This document shows, piece after piece, positions 28,580 to 37,091 of a stretch of 64,000 nucleotides of DNA. The position numbers and the translations under genes were made by a program. The stretch is from Planctomycetota bacterium (GTDB lineage: Bacteria; Planctomycetota; UBA1135; GCA-002686595), in assembly GCA_016795325.1 (NCBI GenBank), contig JAEUHY010000060.1, positions 1 through 64,000 on the forward strand. The letters run 5' to 3'. How positions within the stretch are numbered: position 1 is the first letter of the stretch; each line of letters begins with the position of its first letter. The notes below the pieces were generated by a model. That model did not search any database, was not told where the DNA came from, and saw nothing but the letters and a program-made list of their open reading frames with translations.

Positions 28580-28771
28580 TCACGGCGCGCGCGGCGCGTC
28601 TGCTTCGGCCGGCTCGTCCTGCGCGGCCGTGTGCGACTTCGCGAGCGGCGCCTCGCTCGGCGCGACCTTGGTCTCGCCCTTGGCGTGCGGACCGCTCGGG
28701 GCCACGAACGACAGTGCGAAGCCAGCGAGCCCGATCAGCGGCAGGGCGATGAGGAAGGCGGTGCGGCGCAT
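28580..28771 (-). CDS. Small single-pass membrane protein
   Basis: A 63-residue protein with an N-terminal membrane helix (MRRTAFLIALPLIGLAGFALSFVA) and a hydrophilic Ala/Glu-rich tail that should lie outside the membrane. The start is ATG 28771; an upstream extension adds only low-complexity sequence. No family was recognised. The helix plus positive n-region makes it likely to be real, but expression is unproven. Confidence 0.45.
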   Translation of the reverse strand: MRRTAFLIALPLIGLAGFALSFVAPSGPHAKGETKVAPSEAPLAKSHTAAQDEPAEADAPRAP

Positions 28772-29109
28772 GGCGTTGGGTGGGCGGGGTTGTGGACGGG
28801 GCGGCGCAGGCGGACCTTCTTGAGTGTCGATCCTCTGCGGGCGCAACCTGAGTTCGCAGGCCGCGGCGCCGTCCAAGCTCCGTACGCCCTTCTCGCCCCT
28901 GGGAAGTTGCGCTTCGAGCCGAAAAACAAGGCTCGAACGCGCAGGTGCGGCGACCCTCGCGGCTGGTTTTTCTACGTGCGCCGCGCCCCGGCGGTCATCC
29001 CGCGTGTGCGCCGGAAGCCGGTCGTTTCGGCGGGTCCGACGTGGCGCGCCTCGCGCGAGTCCTCAACCCTTGTGCGCCGTGCGCCTTGGCGCGCCGCCCC
29101 GCCGTGTGC
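28772..29109. other. 338-base non-coding stretch with a hairpin
   Basis: TTCGAGCC (28913-28920) pairs with GGCTCGAA (28930-28937) around an A-rich 9-base loop. It lies downstream of the 203-residue protein gene, read leftward, and may mark its 3' end. Nothing else was recognised. Confidence 0.4.
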
Positions 29110-29721
29110 CTACGGGCGCGTGCGAGCGAGTTTCTCGAGTTCGCGCGCGCGTGTCTGTTTGTCGTAGAAGCGTGCGTCCCGCACCCGGTGGATCTCGACG
29201 ATCTGTAGCACCTGTTCGTCGCCGCGACCTACCACCTTGCCGAAGTATTTGGGCTGAGGATCTCCCTGCGGGATCACGTAGTCGTACTGCGCGAGGCTGA
29301 AGCGCCGTTCGATCTCGGCGTCGATTTCGACTTCGTGTTCCGCGAGCAAGCGTTCTGCCAGCCGCCGGAGTTCGCTGCCGCTCATGCGCGCGATCTCGTC
29401 CTCACTCGGAACTGCGGGCGCAGCCGGCGTGTCCGTCGTATTCGGCGGCTGCGAACTCACCTCGGCGGTGGGAGCGAGCGGCGCGACGTCGCCTTCGAGC
29501 GGTTGCAACTCGGCGATCGCGCGACGCTCGTCGTCGCCTGGCGCCGCCACGGTCCGAGGTTCCGGCGTCGACTGAGTTCGACCCGTCGTGTCAGCCGTTA
29601 CGTCGTCGGACGCTTCCGCTTGGCCGGCCGAAGCGGCGAAGTACGCCGCCAAGCCGACGGCCAACCCACACCCGACGACCAAGGCGCCGACGGCTCCTCG
29701 ATGCAGCTTGTTTGTGGCCAT
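29110..29721 (-). CDS. Membrane-anchored protein of unknown function
   Basis: A 203-residue protein: N-terminal membrane anchor (GAVGALVVGCGLAVGLAAYFAASAG), an acidic Ser/Thr/Pro-rich linker to about residue 105, then a conserved-looking C-terminal part (EDEIARMSGSELRRLAERLLAEHEVEIDAEIERRF, YDYVIPQGDPQPKYFGKVV). No domain is recognised. The first 30 codons and the DNA upstream are duplicated about 1.4 kb away as a broken copy (30905-31116), so this locus has rearranged. Confidence 0.55.
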   Translation of the reverse strand: MATNKLHRGAVGALVVGCGLAVGLAAYFAASAGQAEASDDVTADTTGRTQSTPEPRTVAAPGDDERRAIAELQPLEGDVAPLAPTAEVSSQPPNTTDTPAAPAVPSEDEIARMSGSELRRLAERLLAEHEVEIDAEIERRFSLAQYDYVIPQGDPQPKYFGKVVGRGDEQVLQIVEIHRVRDARFYDKQTRARELEKLARTRP

Positions 29722-29935
29722 GCAGTCCTCTTCCTTCGCGCGCCGCGACTGCGCAAGAACCTACGCGCAGAGTCCAACACAGCCGGATCGTACAATCGCG
29801 GGTGCGAGCCGCGCACCCCTCCGCGCCGTAACAGCGCCGCGACGCCGCACGCCATCGATGTCGCGACGCGTACGGAGTCTCTCCCACCGTCGCTTTTCGC
29901 GGCGCAGATTGCGAAGGCCGGGTCCGGTTGGCGGA

Positions 29936-30250
29936 ATGCTCCTCGTGAACACCGACGCTCTACTCCGCGCTCAGATCGAAGCGTTCGTCTCCGACATCTC
30001 CACGCTGGTCCGCCGCGCCGCGCTCGATGCCGTGGCGACTGCGCTCGGATCTCCTGCGCCCGCCCCCGCCAAGCGCGGCCCCGGTCGTCCGCCCACTGCC
30101 GCCGCAGCCGGTGCGCCCGCGCCGCGCAAGGGCGAGTTCTACTTGTCGCCAGAATTGCGGCGTTACCGCCCAAAGTCAGGAACTGCGTCAAAGACTGGGT
30201 CGGTGGGTGTGGCGCAAGGCGCCTTGCTTCTTTGGGCGTTTACCAGATGA
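29936..30250 (+). pseudogene. AT-hook-like DNA-binding protein, probably truncated
   Basis: The open frame encodes 104 residues. The first 70 look like a small nucleoid-type protein: NTDALLRAQIEAFVSDISTLVRRAALDAVATAL followed by an Ala/Pro-rich arm with KRGPGRPP, an AT-hook-like motif. Related proteins, as I remember them, continue with a winged-helix-like domain; here the tail (GEFYLSPELRRYRPKSG...) does not look like that, and the gene appears fused to unrelated sequence. GTG 29945 may be the true start. The truncation reading is an inference. Confidence 0.4.
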
Positions 30251-30777
30251 CGCATCTGAGCGCGCGGAGGTGTGATCGCGGCGTGATCGGATGGCCAATC
30301 CGGACGCGTGCCAACAGGGCTTCTTTCTCGGCTGTCTTTCTTGCCTGCATCTTCGTGTTGTTGGGTTGTCCAGATGGCCGTGACTCCGCGGCGGGTGACA
30401 TGCCTACTCACGAGGATGCCGCTGCTCCAGCCATTGAAGTCGTGGTTCTTGATGTGCAGAACTGCGGAGACGGTCTCGTGAGAGTTAGCGTCGAAGTCCG
30501 CTGCAGTGCAGGTTCGGATGGCGCCAGGTGTGCAGTCGGCGCCGCCGGTGTCGCAACCGGCCTCCAGGCGTACGCTGGGGGTACGTGGAAAGACGTAGAC
30601 GATTATGAGTGCCTTTCGCCAGGGGAGTGGATATCGATCACGCCGCGCGATTCAGTGCAAGGCAGTAAGCTGTGGCGAATCGATCGAGTGGTCCCTCACC
30701 GAGTCGTGGTTTGGTTTCTTACATCTAGAGAGCACGGGGTCCCTGCAAGGGCCGCATTTAGCCGACCGTTTCAGTAA
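30247..30777 (+). CDS. Putative lipoprotein of unknown function
   Basis: The 176-residue product has a lipoprotein signal: a positive n-region, SFSAVFLACIFVLLGC with the lipobox LLGC, then a short acidic linker (PDGRDSAAGDMPTHEDAA). The mature part is beta-rich with four Cys (NCGDG, VRCSAG, ARCAV, YECLS) and a Trp-rich centre. GTG 30283 is an alternative start. Base composition is clearly less GC-rich than the rest of the window, suggesting recent acquisition. No family was recognised. Confidence 0.55.
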   Translation: MTHLSARRCDRGVIGWPIRTRANRASFSAVFLACIFVLLGCPDGRDSAAGDMPTHEDAAAPAIEVVVLDVQNCGDGLVRVSVEVRCSAGSDGARCAVGAAGVATGLQAYAGGTWKDVDDYECLSPGEWISITPRDSVQGSKLWRIDRVVPHRVVVWFLTSREHGVPARAAFSRPFQ

Positions 30778-30904
30778 TCGCCGCTTGCTGAGAGCGGGGT
30801 TGTGGCTGTGGTGTCGGGCAATTAGCTTTCGCTTTGAAGTTGGGGGCAGAGGCCCAGCCCCGAGACCGATTAGGTCACGACTTACACCTCCTGCACGGCA
30901 AAGG

Positions 30905-31116
30905 GCACGTCGCCTGGCGACTCGAAGATCGCCAGCGGCCACAGCGGTCTGGGGCTCCGGCGTCGAGCCTGCTTGACCGGCTGTGTCGGCAGAAGCGTCG
31001 TTGGGCGTTTCCGCTTGGCTGGCTCAACCGGCGAAGTACGCCGCCAAGCCGACGGCCAACCCACACCCGACGACCAAGGCGCCGACGGCTCCTCGATGCA
31101 GCTTGTTTGTGGCCAT
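30905..31116 (-). pseudogene. Broken duplicate of the 5' part of the 29110-29721 gene
   Basis: From ATG 31116 leftward the sequence repeats the first 28 codons of the gene at 29721 with identical amino acids, then hits a TGA where the intact gene continues with an Ala/Ser/Gly run. Homology continues past the stop, with small gaps, to about 30905, matching roughly 29530-29721. The upstream flank (31117-31135) is also shared with 29722-29740. It is therefore a partial, decayed copy including the promoter-proximal region. About 1395 bases separate equivalent positions. Confidence 0.85.
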
Positions 31117-31215
31117 GCAGTCCTCTTCCTTCGCACGCCGCGAGCCCGCGCGCCCGTTTGCGCGCTGCCTGATCGAAGCTGCGCGGCCCTGCGCCGCGCA
31201 CCGTCTGGGCTGGCC

Positions 31216-31944
31216 TCAGCGCCGCGGCGCCGCGCAGCCGTTCTCGAGCGTGTTGACGGTCTTGATGCCGAGCATCTGGCGCGTGGCGAGCAGCTTCTTG
31301 ACGTACTCGGCGCTCAGCGGGCGCGCGTGGCCGACGCAGTGCGCCAGCCACAGGATGCGCGCGGTGTGCTCGACCATGTCGAGCTTCTTGTAGGCGTCGA
31401 GCAGGTTCGTGCCCATCGTCACCGAGCCGTGGTGCGTCATCACGACGGTGTCCGAGCAGCGCACGATGGAGCGGATCGACTGCGCCAGTTCCGGCGTCCC
31501 GGGCGTTCCGAAGTCCGCGGTCGGAATCCCGCCGATCGTCACCACGATCTCGGGGATGAACGGCGCCTGCATGTCGATGCCGGCGATGGTCATGGCGACT
31601 GCGTGCGGCGGGTGTGCGTGCACGACGGCCTTCATCTCCGGCCGCTCCTCGTAGCAGGTGATGTGGATCATCCGCTCCGTCGAGGCCTTGGGCCCGCCGT
31701 CGACGACCTCGCCGCGCATGTCGATGCGCGCCACGGCGTGCGGCTCGAGGAAGCCCTTCATCGCCCCGGCGGGCGTGATGAGGATCGTGCCGTCGCTCAA
31801 GCGCACGGACAGGTTGCCGTCGGCGCCGACGATGTAATTGCGCGCGTAGCAGAGCTTGCAGATCTCCACCAGCGCCTTGCGCATGCGCGCTTCTTCTTCG
31901 GTCCAGCCGCGCGCCTTGGCCATCTCCGCCAGCAGTTCGTTCAC
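31216..31944 (-). CDS. Class II aldolase/adducin-family protein (sugar-phosphate aldolase)
   Basis: The 242-residue protein has the zinc-dependent class II aldolase layout: GADGNLSVRLSDGTILITPAG (substrate phosphate region), HAHPPHAVAM (zinc His pair) and VVMTHHGSVTMG (third zinc His). Such enzymes split fuculose- or rhamnulose-1-phosphate to dihydroxyacetone phosphate and lactaldehyde. In Planctomycetes this aldolase is known as a cargo enzyme of the fucose/rhamnose microcompartment. It overlaps the last EutN-type gene by 4 nt (ATGA), so it belongs to the same operon. The exact substrate is inferred. Confidence 0.88.
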   Translation of the reverse strand: MNELLAEMAKARGWTEEEARMRKALVEICKLCYARNYIVGADGNLSVRLSDGTILITPAGAMKGFLEPHAVARIDMRGEVVDGGPKASTERMIHITCYEERPEMKAVVHAHPPHAVAMTIAGIDMQAPFIPEIVVTIGGIPTADFGTPGTPELAQSIRSIVRCSDTVVMTHHGSVTMGTNLLDAYKKLDMVEHTARILWLAHCVGHARPLSAEYVKKLLATRQMLGIKTVNTLENGCAAPRR

Positions 31945-32258
31945 GAGCCTTGCGCCTCCGTGCGCCGGCGATGGTCGTACACACGCGCGCCGTGCACATC
32001 GACGTAGTCGACGACGCCGACCACGATGGTCTTCACCGGCGCCTTGGGGTCGCCGAGGATCTGCCGTCCGCCGTTGCCTTCGTCGAGCACGAGCACGCGG
32101 TCGCCTTCACCGGCTTGCACGCTGTCGAGCGCGATGCGGGTTTTGCCCGTGGGCGTTCCGTCGGGTTTGATCGGGCGCACGAGCAAGAGCTTGCGGCCGT
32201 CGAGTGCGGGAATCTGGACCGGCGCGACGACCGTGCCGACGACTAACGCGAGGAACAT
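31941..32258 (-). CDS. EutN/CcmL-type microcompartment vertex protein, copy 3
   Basis: A 105-residue pentameric-shell-type protein (BMC-P). Seen: FLALVVGTVVAPVQIPALDGRKLLLVRPI at the N-terminus, IALDSVQAGEGDRVLVLDEGNGGRQIL in the centre (the EutN/CcmL signature), and KTIVVGVVDYVDV at the C-terminal strand. Such pentamers cap the corners of polyhedral protein shells. It follows copy 2 by 3 bases and overlaps the aldolase gene. Confidence 0.92.
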   Translation of the reverse strand: MFLALVVGTVVAPVQIPALDGRKLLLVRPIKPDGTPTGKTRIALDSVQAGEGDRVLVLDEGNGGRQILGDPKAPVKTIVVGVVDYVDVHGARVYDHRRRTEAQGS

Positions 32259-32261
32259 CGT

Positions 32262-32555
32262 TCAGCGCCCCTCGCGGCCGATGCGCACGCCGTTCGCGAC
32301 CGCCTGTTCGACGAAACCGATGATCGCGGCGTCGACCGGCACGAAGGTCTCCGGGCAGGCGAGCGCCGCCTCGCGCCCGTCGACGAAGTGCACCAAATCG
32401 CCGGGGCCCGCGCTGATCACCGCGCAGGCGACCAGTTGCGCGCCCATCGCCTTGCCGTGTTCGTCGAGCGGCTGGATCCACTGCAGCGGCACGCCGCCCA
32501 GTCCCTCGTACTTGTGCGTCGCGACGACGCGACCTGTGACCCGCGCCAGGTACAT
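32262..32555 (-). CDS. EutN/CcmL-type microcompartment vertex protein, copy 2
   Basis: A 97-residue BMC-P protein: YLARVTGRVVATHKYEGLGGVPLQWIQPLD, then VISAGPGDLVHFVDGREAAL and VDAAIIGFVEQAVANG. It diverges from the other two copies, with Cys and a bulkier PLQWIQPL strand, so the three are distinct paralogues and not recent duplicates. It lies 4 bases after copy 1. Confidence 0.9.
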   Translation of the reverse strand: MYLARVTGRVVATHKYEGLGGVPLQWIQPLDEHGKAMGAQLVACAVISAGPGDLVHFVDGREAALACPETFVPVDAAIIGFVEQAVANGVRIGREGR

Positions 32556-32559
32556 GGGC

Positions 32560-32859
32560 TCACCGCGGGTTCCACTTCTCGTACACGTTCGCGCCGCCCA
32601 GGTCCCACGAGTCGACGATCGCCATCACGACGGCGTCGACGGGCCGGTTCTCGGTCGCGCTCGTCTGGCGCGCGCTCGAGCCGGTGGCGTACAGCACCAT
32701 GTCGCCCGGACCTGCCTGCACCGAGTCGGCCGCGACCACGTACTGCTCGGTCGGCTCATTCTTGTGGTTGTGCACCTGCACGACGAGCAGCTTGCGGCCC
32801 TCGAGCTTCTCGTCCTTGCGCGTGGCGACCACGCTGCCCACGACCTTGCCAATCAACAT
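32560..32859 (-). CDS. EutN/CcmL-type microcompartment vertex protein, copy 1
   Basis: A 99-residue BMC-P protein with the classic start MLIGKVVGSVVATRKDEKLEGRKLLVVQ, DSVQAGPGDMVLYATGSSARQT and VDAVVMAIVDSWDLGG. It is closest in pattern to EutN. It starts 6 bases after the SurA-like gene, which places the shell genes in the same leftward operon. Confidence 0.93.
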   Translation of the reverse strand: MLIGKVVGSVVATRKDEKLEGRKLLVVQVHNHKNEPTEQYVVAADSVQAGPGDMVLYATGSSARQTSATENRPVDAVVMAIVDSWDLGGANVYEKWNPR

Positions 32860-32865
32860 CGCGTC

Positions 32866-34281
32866 CTACTTGCGCCCGCTCGTGGCGCCCATGTCCAGAA
32901 AGGTGATGACGTCCGACTGCGGCAGCGTCTCTTCGATGAAGCGCTTGCGCAATTCGTTGTGCACGTGCTGGCGCATGATGTCCCAACCCGGCGCCGGGCG
33001 CCGCGGGCCGGCCCAGGCGAGCAGCACGCCGCTGGGGATGCGCAGCGGACCGACGAGGTGCTCGCCCGCGGCCGGCGCGCCCTGGAACAGGGCCGCGCGC
33101 AGCACCTCGGGCGCGTTCTCGTCGCCCGCGGTGATGAAGCCGAGCAGTCCGCCGCGCTCGCGCGTGGCGCTGTCCTCCGAGCGCAGCTTGGCGAGGCGCT
33201 CGAAGTCTTCACGCGAGGTGATCTGGCGGCCCAGGCGCTCGAGTTCGCGCTCGGCGTCCCCGAAACTGCGCCGATTGAGCTCGTTGGTGAACTTCGCGGC
33301 GCGCAGGAACAGCGCCCGCGTCTCGACCGCTTCGCCGAAACGCGCGTCGTAGCGTGCGCGTTCGTCTTCGTAGGCGCGCTTCAAGCCCGCTTCGCCGAAG
33401 TTGCGCTCGACCCACACTTGCGCCAGCGCCGCCACGCGCACCGCCGGGTCGCGCCGCAGGGTTTCGATCGTCAGGCCCTGGGACGCGAGCAGCTGCTCGA
33501 ACGACAGGCCCTTGGTCTTGGGGTCGGTGAGCGCGGCGTCGCGGCGGCGCGCGAGCTCTTCGTCGAGCGCACGTTCGAGCGCCGGCTCGCCCAGGTCGGG
33601 CATGCGCGCCAGCGCGAGCTTGGCGAGCAGCGCCCGGTGGCAATCCTCTTCGATGTCCTCGCGCGCGAGCGCTTCGATGAGGTGCGGCAGGAAGGCGTCG
33701 AGCCGGATCTCGAGGTCGCCGCAGCGCGCCACGACGCCGTCGCTCCAGGGCGGCGGGGGAGTTTGGAGGCCGCGCTGCTGGAGGATCTGGTCGAGCCACA
33801 TGTCTTGCTGCTCGCCGCGGATCGCGCGCGGCTCGGCGATGCCGAGCGCGCGGCGGGCGAGGCGCTCCTGCACCAGACCCAGGCGCAGGAACTCGCGGAA
33901 TTTGGTCTTGGAGACGCGCTTGAGCGCGAGGAACTCATCCAGGCTGCCCGCTTCGCCCGAGCGCTTCACCTCGGCCTCCAGCTCGCGCACCTTCTCGTCG
34001 AGCTCGCGCTCTTCGATCACGAGCTTGGACTCGCGCGCCAGGCGTTCGAGCAGGCGCGCGCGCACGAGGTGCTTGAGCGCGTCGCGGCCCACGGGGCTCA
34101 GCGCGTGCCGGTCGAGCACCAGCGCGTGGAACTCGCTCCAGCTCAGCGCGGCGCCGCGCGCCGTGGCCGCCGGTTGCTCCGCTTGCGCCGCGGGCTGCGC
34201 GCTCGGCTGCGTCCCGAGAGGCGCTTGCGCGGGTGCGGTGAGGACTGCGGGCCAGACGGCGAGGAGCAGGGCGCTGAGCAC
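32866..34281 (-). CDS. SurA/parvulin-like exported peptidyl-prolyl isomerase-type chaperone
   Basis: The 471-residue protein has an export signal (MLSALLLAVWPAVLTAPAQA), a long helical chaperone region (HLVRARLLERLARESKLVIEERELDEKVRELEAEVKR...) and a C-terminal parvulin-like section (FERLAKLRSEDSATRERGGLLGFITAGDENAPEVLRAALF...VGPLRIPSGVLLAW). The parvulin core is recognisable from the S-x-D-x-x-T-x-x-x-G-G-x-L-G-x-I pattern. It acts on exported proteins in the periplasm in characterised relatives. Its place between the AAA ATPase and the microcompartment vertex genes is unusual. Confidence 0.8.
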   Translation of the reverse strand: MLSALLLAVWPAVLTAPAQAPLGTQPSAQPAAQAEQPAATARGAALSWSEFHALVLDRHALSPVGRDALKHLVRARLLERLARESKLVIEERELDEKVRELEAEVKRSGEAGSLDEFLALKRVSKTKFREFLRLGLVQERLARRALGIAEPRAIRGEQQDMWLDQILQQRGLQTPPPPWSDGVVARCGDLEIRLDAFLPHLIEALAREDIEEDCHRALLAKLALARMPDLGEPALERALDEELARRRDAALTDPKTKGLSFEQLLASQGLTIETLRRDPAVRVAALAQVWVERNFGEAGLKRAYEDERARYDARFGEAVETRALFLRAAKFTNELNRRSFGDAERELERLGRQITSREDFERLAKLRSEDSATRERGGLLGFITAGDENAPEVLRAALFQGAPAAGEHLVGPLRIPSGVLLAWAGPRRPAPGWDIMRQHVHNELRKRFIEETLPQSDVITFLDMGATSGRK

Positions 34282-34339
34282 GGGGCGCAGAGCCTACTTT
34301 GCGCGGCGTGGCCCGGCAAAGCGCGCGCCCGCGACTCGT

Positions 34340-35638
34340 TCAGGCGGCCCAGCGCACGCGCGGCGCGCCGCGCACGATGCGCACCTCGAGCAAACCGCCC
34401 CGGCGCGGCCCGAGCAACTGGTCGGCGAGCGGCGCCTCGACGTGCGTGCTGACGATCCGGCGCAACTCGCGCGCGCCGTGTTGCGGGTCGAAGCCGCGCT
34501 GCGCGACCCAGCGCGCGACCGCGGGCGAAATCGCCACCCGCGCCTGCTGGCGGCGCGCGCGCTGGGCAAGTTCGTCGAGCAGCTTCGCCGCGACGCGGCG
34601 CGCGTCGGCGAGGTCCAGGTCGCGGAACACGATGCGTTCGTCCAGGCGCGCCAGGAACTCGGGCGCGAACTGTTCCTCGAGCGCGCGCAGCGTGAGCTCC
34701 TCGACGCTGGCGCGGCCCAGCGGGCGCGGCGCGTCGAAGCCGACGCGGCGGCTGGCGCGGCGCACGTCGTGCGCGCCGACGTTGGAGGTCAGGCACACCA
34801 CCGCGCGCGTGAAGTCGACGGTCCGCCCGCGCCCATCCGTGAGGCGGCCTTCGTCGAGCACTTGGAGCAGCAAGTGGTGCAGCCGCGTGTGGGCCTTCTC
34901 GACCTCGTCGAACAGCACCACGCACTCGGGGTTGCGCCGCAACGCGTCGGTCAGCACGCCGCCGTGTTCGTGGCCGACGTAGCCCGGCGGCGAACCGATC
35001 AGCTTGGCGTACTCGTGCGCCGAGGCGAACTCGCTGCAGTCGACGCGCACCAGGCGCGGATGCGGTCCTTGTTCGAACAACTCGCGGCTGAGCGCGCGCG
35101 CGAGTTCGGTCTTGCCCGTGCCCGTGCGTCCGACGAACAGCAACGTCGCGAGCGGTCTCTCCGCGGCGTGCAGACCGCTCGCCGCGCGCCGCAGGCAGCG
35201 CGTCACGGCCTCGAGCGCGTCGGCTTGCCCGAACACCGCGCGTTCGAGCCGCTCGCGCAGGCCGTTGCAGCGCCGGCGCAGGCAACGCTGGGCCGATTGT
35301 GCGTCGCTGCGCCGCTCCACTTCGCGGCGTTGCTCCGGCTCGGTGTCGAGCAGGCGCACGATGTGGATGTCCAGGTGCGGATTGACGTCGACGCACAGCT
35401 GGTAGAGCAGTTCCTCCGCGGCCGTCGGATCGTCGGGGCAGTCGCTGCTCAGGCGCGCCTGGGGATCGGGTGCGAACTCCGGACAGCACAGCTCGATCAC
35501 CAGCCGTCGGTAGCTCTCGCGGTTGAGGCCAGGACGGGCCTGGGGGCCGGCGCGTGTCGCGTCGAGCACCGCGACGCGCACGAAGGCGTCGCTGGGCGCG
35601 AAGTAGCGTTGCACGCTGCGGCACCGTTGGGGGTCCAT
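34340..35638 (-). CDS. Clp/ClpB D2-like AAA+ ATPase with an unknown N-terminal domain
   Basis: The 432-residue protein has a single AAA+ module of the ClpA/ClpB second-ring type: Walker A VGRTGTGKT (169-177), the pore-loop region SPPGYVGHEHGG, Walker B VVLFDEVEKAH, sensor LTSNVG and the C-terminal D2-small domain (RWVAQRGFDPQHGARELRR). ATG 35638 is chosen, as the frame before it is short and not conserved-looking. The N-terminal 130 residues (six Cys, no Clp-N repeat) are unassigned. It is an ATP-driven unfoldase; the SurA-like gene follows 58 bases downstream. Confidence 0.85.
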   Translation of the reverse strand: MDPQRCRSVQRYFAPSDAFVRVAVLDATRAGPQARPGLNRESYRRLVIELCCPEFAPDPQARLSSDCPDDPTAAEELLYQLCVDVNPHLDIHIVRLLDTEPEQRREVERRSDAQSAQRCLRRRCNGLRERLERAVFGQADALEAVTRCLRRAASGLHAAERPLATLLFVGRTGTGKTELARALSRELFEQGPHPRLVRVDCSEFASAHEYAKLIGSPPGYVGHEHGGVLTDALRRNPECVVLFDEVEKAHTRLHHLLLQVLDEGRLTDGRGRTVDFTRAVVCLTSNVGAHDVRRASRRVGFDAPRPLGRASVEELTLRALEEQFAPEFLARLDERIVFRDLDLADARRVAAKLLDELAQRARRQQARVAISPAVARWVAQRGFDPQHGARELRRIVSTHVEAPLADQLLGPRRGGLLEVRIVRGAPRVRWAA

Positions 35639-35746
35639 GGGGCGGGTTAGCATCGAGTCGCGCGCCTGCTCCACTTGACCCAAAGCGGGGCGGGTACGGC
35701 CTGCGTAGGCGCTCGGACTCGTGTGTCTACGCGCCGCGCGAGCGGG

Positions 35747-35913
35747 CTAGCAGTCCGTTGAAGAAGTGCTTCGAGCGCGGAACTCGTCCGGTTGCGTCGG
35801 ATCTAGGAGCGGAACCGGAGCTGAATCAGTGGATTCAGCGAGGATTTCGCGACGACGAGCCGGCGCAATCCGGGCGGGTTCCGTGCCGAATGACTTCTTC
35901 AACGGGCTGCTAG
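35747..35913. repeat. Hairpin (palindromic MITE-like) element 1
   Basis: Both ends carry a 21-bp inverted repeat: CTAGCAGTCCGTTG... on the left and its complement on the right, with one mismatch; CTAG at each end may be target-site duplication. The arms remain mostly complementary to the centre, where GCTGAATC-AGTG-GATTCAGC forms a perfect tip. The whole 167 bp can fold as one long hairpin. It has no coding capacity. It lies upstream of the kinase gene. Confidence 0.85.
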
Positions 35914-35977
35914 AGTGCCCACGCCCCGGCGCACGCCTGCGCCGGTCCAATCCCATCGCGAGACCCCGAGCCTTCCC

Positions 35978-37027
<1,050 letters not shown>

Positions 37028-37091
37028 CGGTGCGCGCGATGGGGTCGACGGACACGCGCGAGCGGTTCGTTCGCGCTGGAGCGACGCCGGC

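Noticed and set aside
30605..30976. 123-residue plus-strand frame overlapping the lipoprotein gene
   Set aside because: It is out of frame with the lipoprotein, has no export or domain signature and runs into the pseudogene copy.
31216..32859. Carboxysome or Eut-type compartment
   Set aside because: No RuBisCO, carbonic anhydrase, ethanolamine lyase or BMC-H gene is present; the class II aldolase fits the sugar-aldolase type instead.
32026..34452. 808-residue plus-strand frame opposite the microcompartment genes
   Set aside because: It is antisense to the EutN-type and SurA-like genes, which have clear family motifs.
35915..35977. Alternative N-terminal extension of the Ser/Thr kinase from GTG 35915
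   Set aside because: It would begin 2 bases after the hairpin element and adds only a short Pro/Arg-rich stretch; ATG 35978 begins the conserved-looking helical domain.
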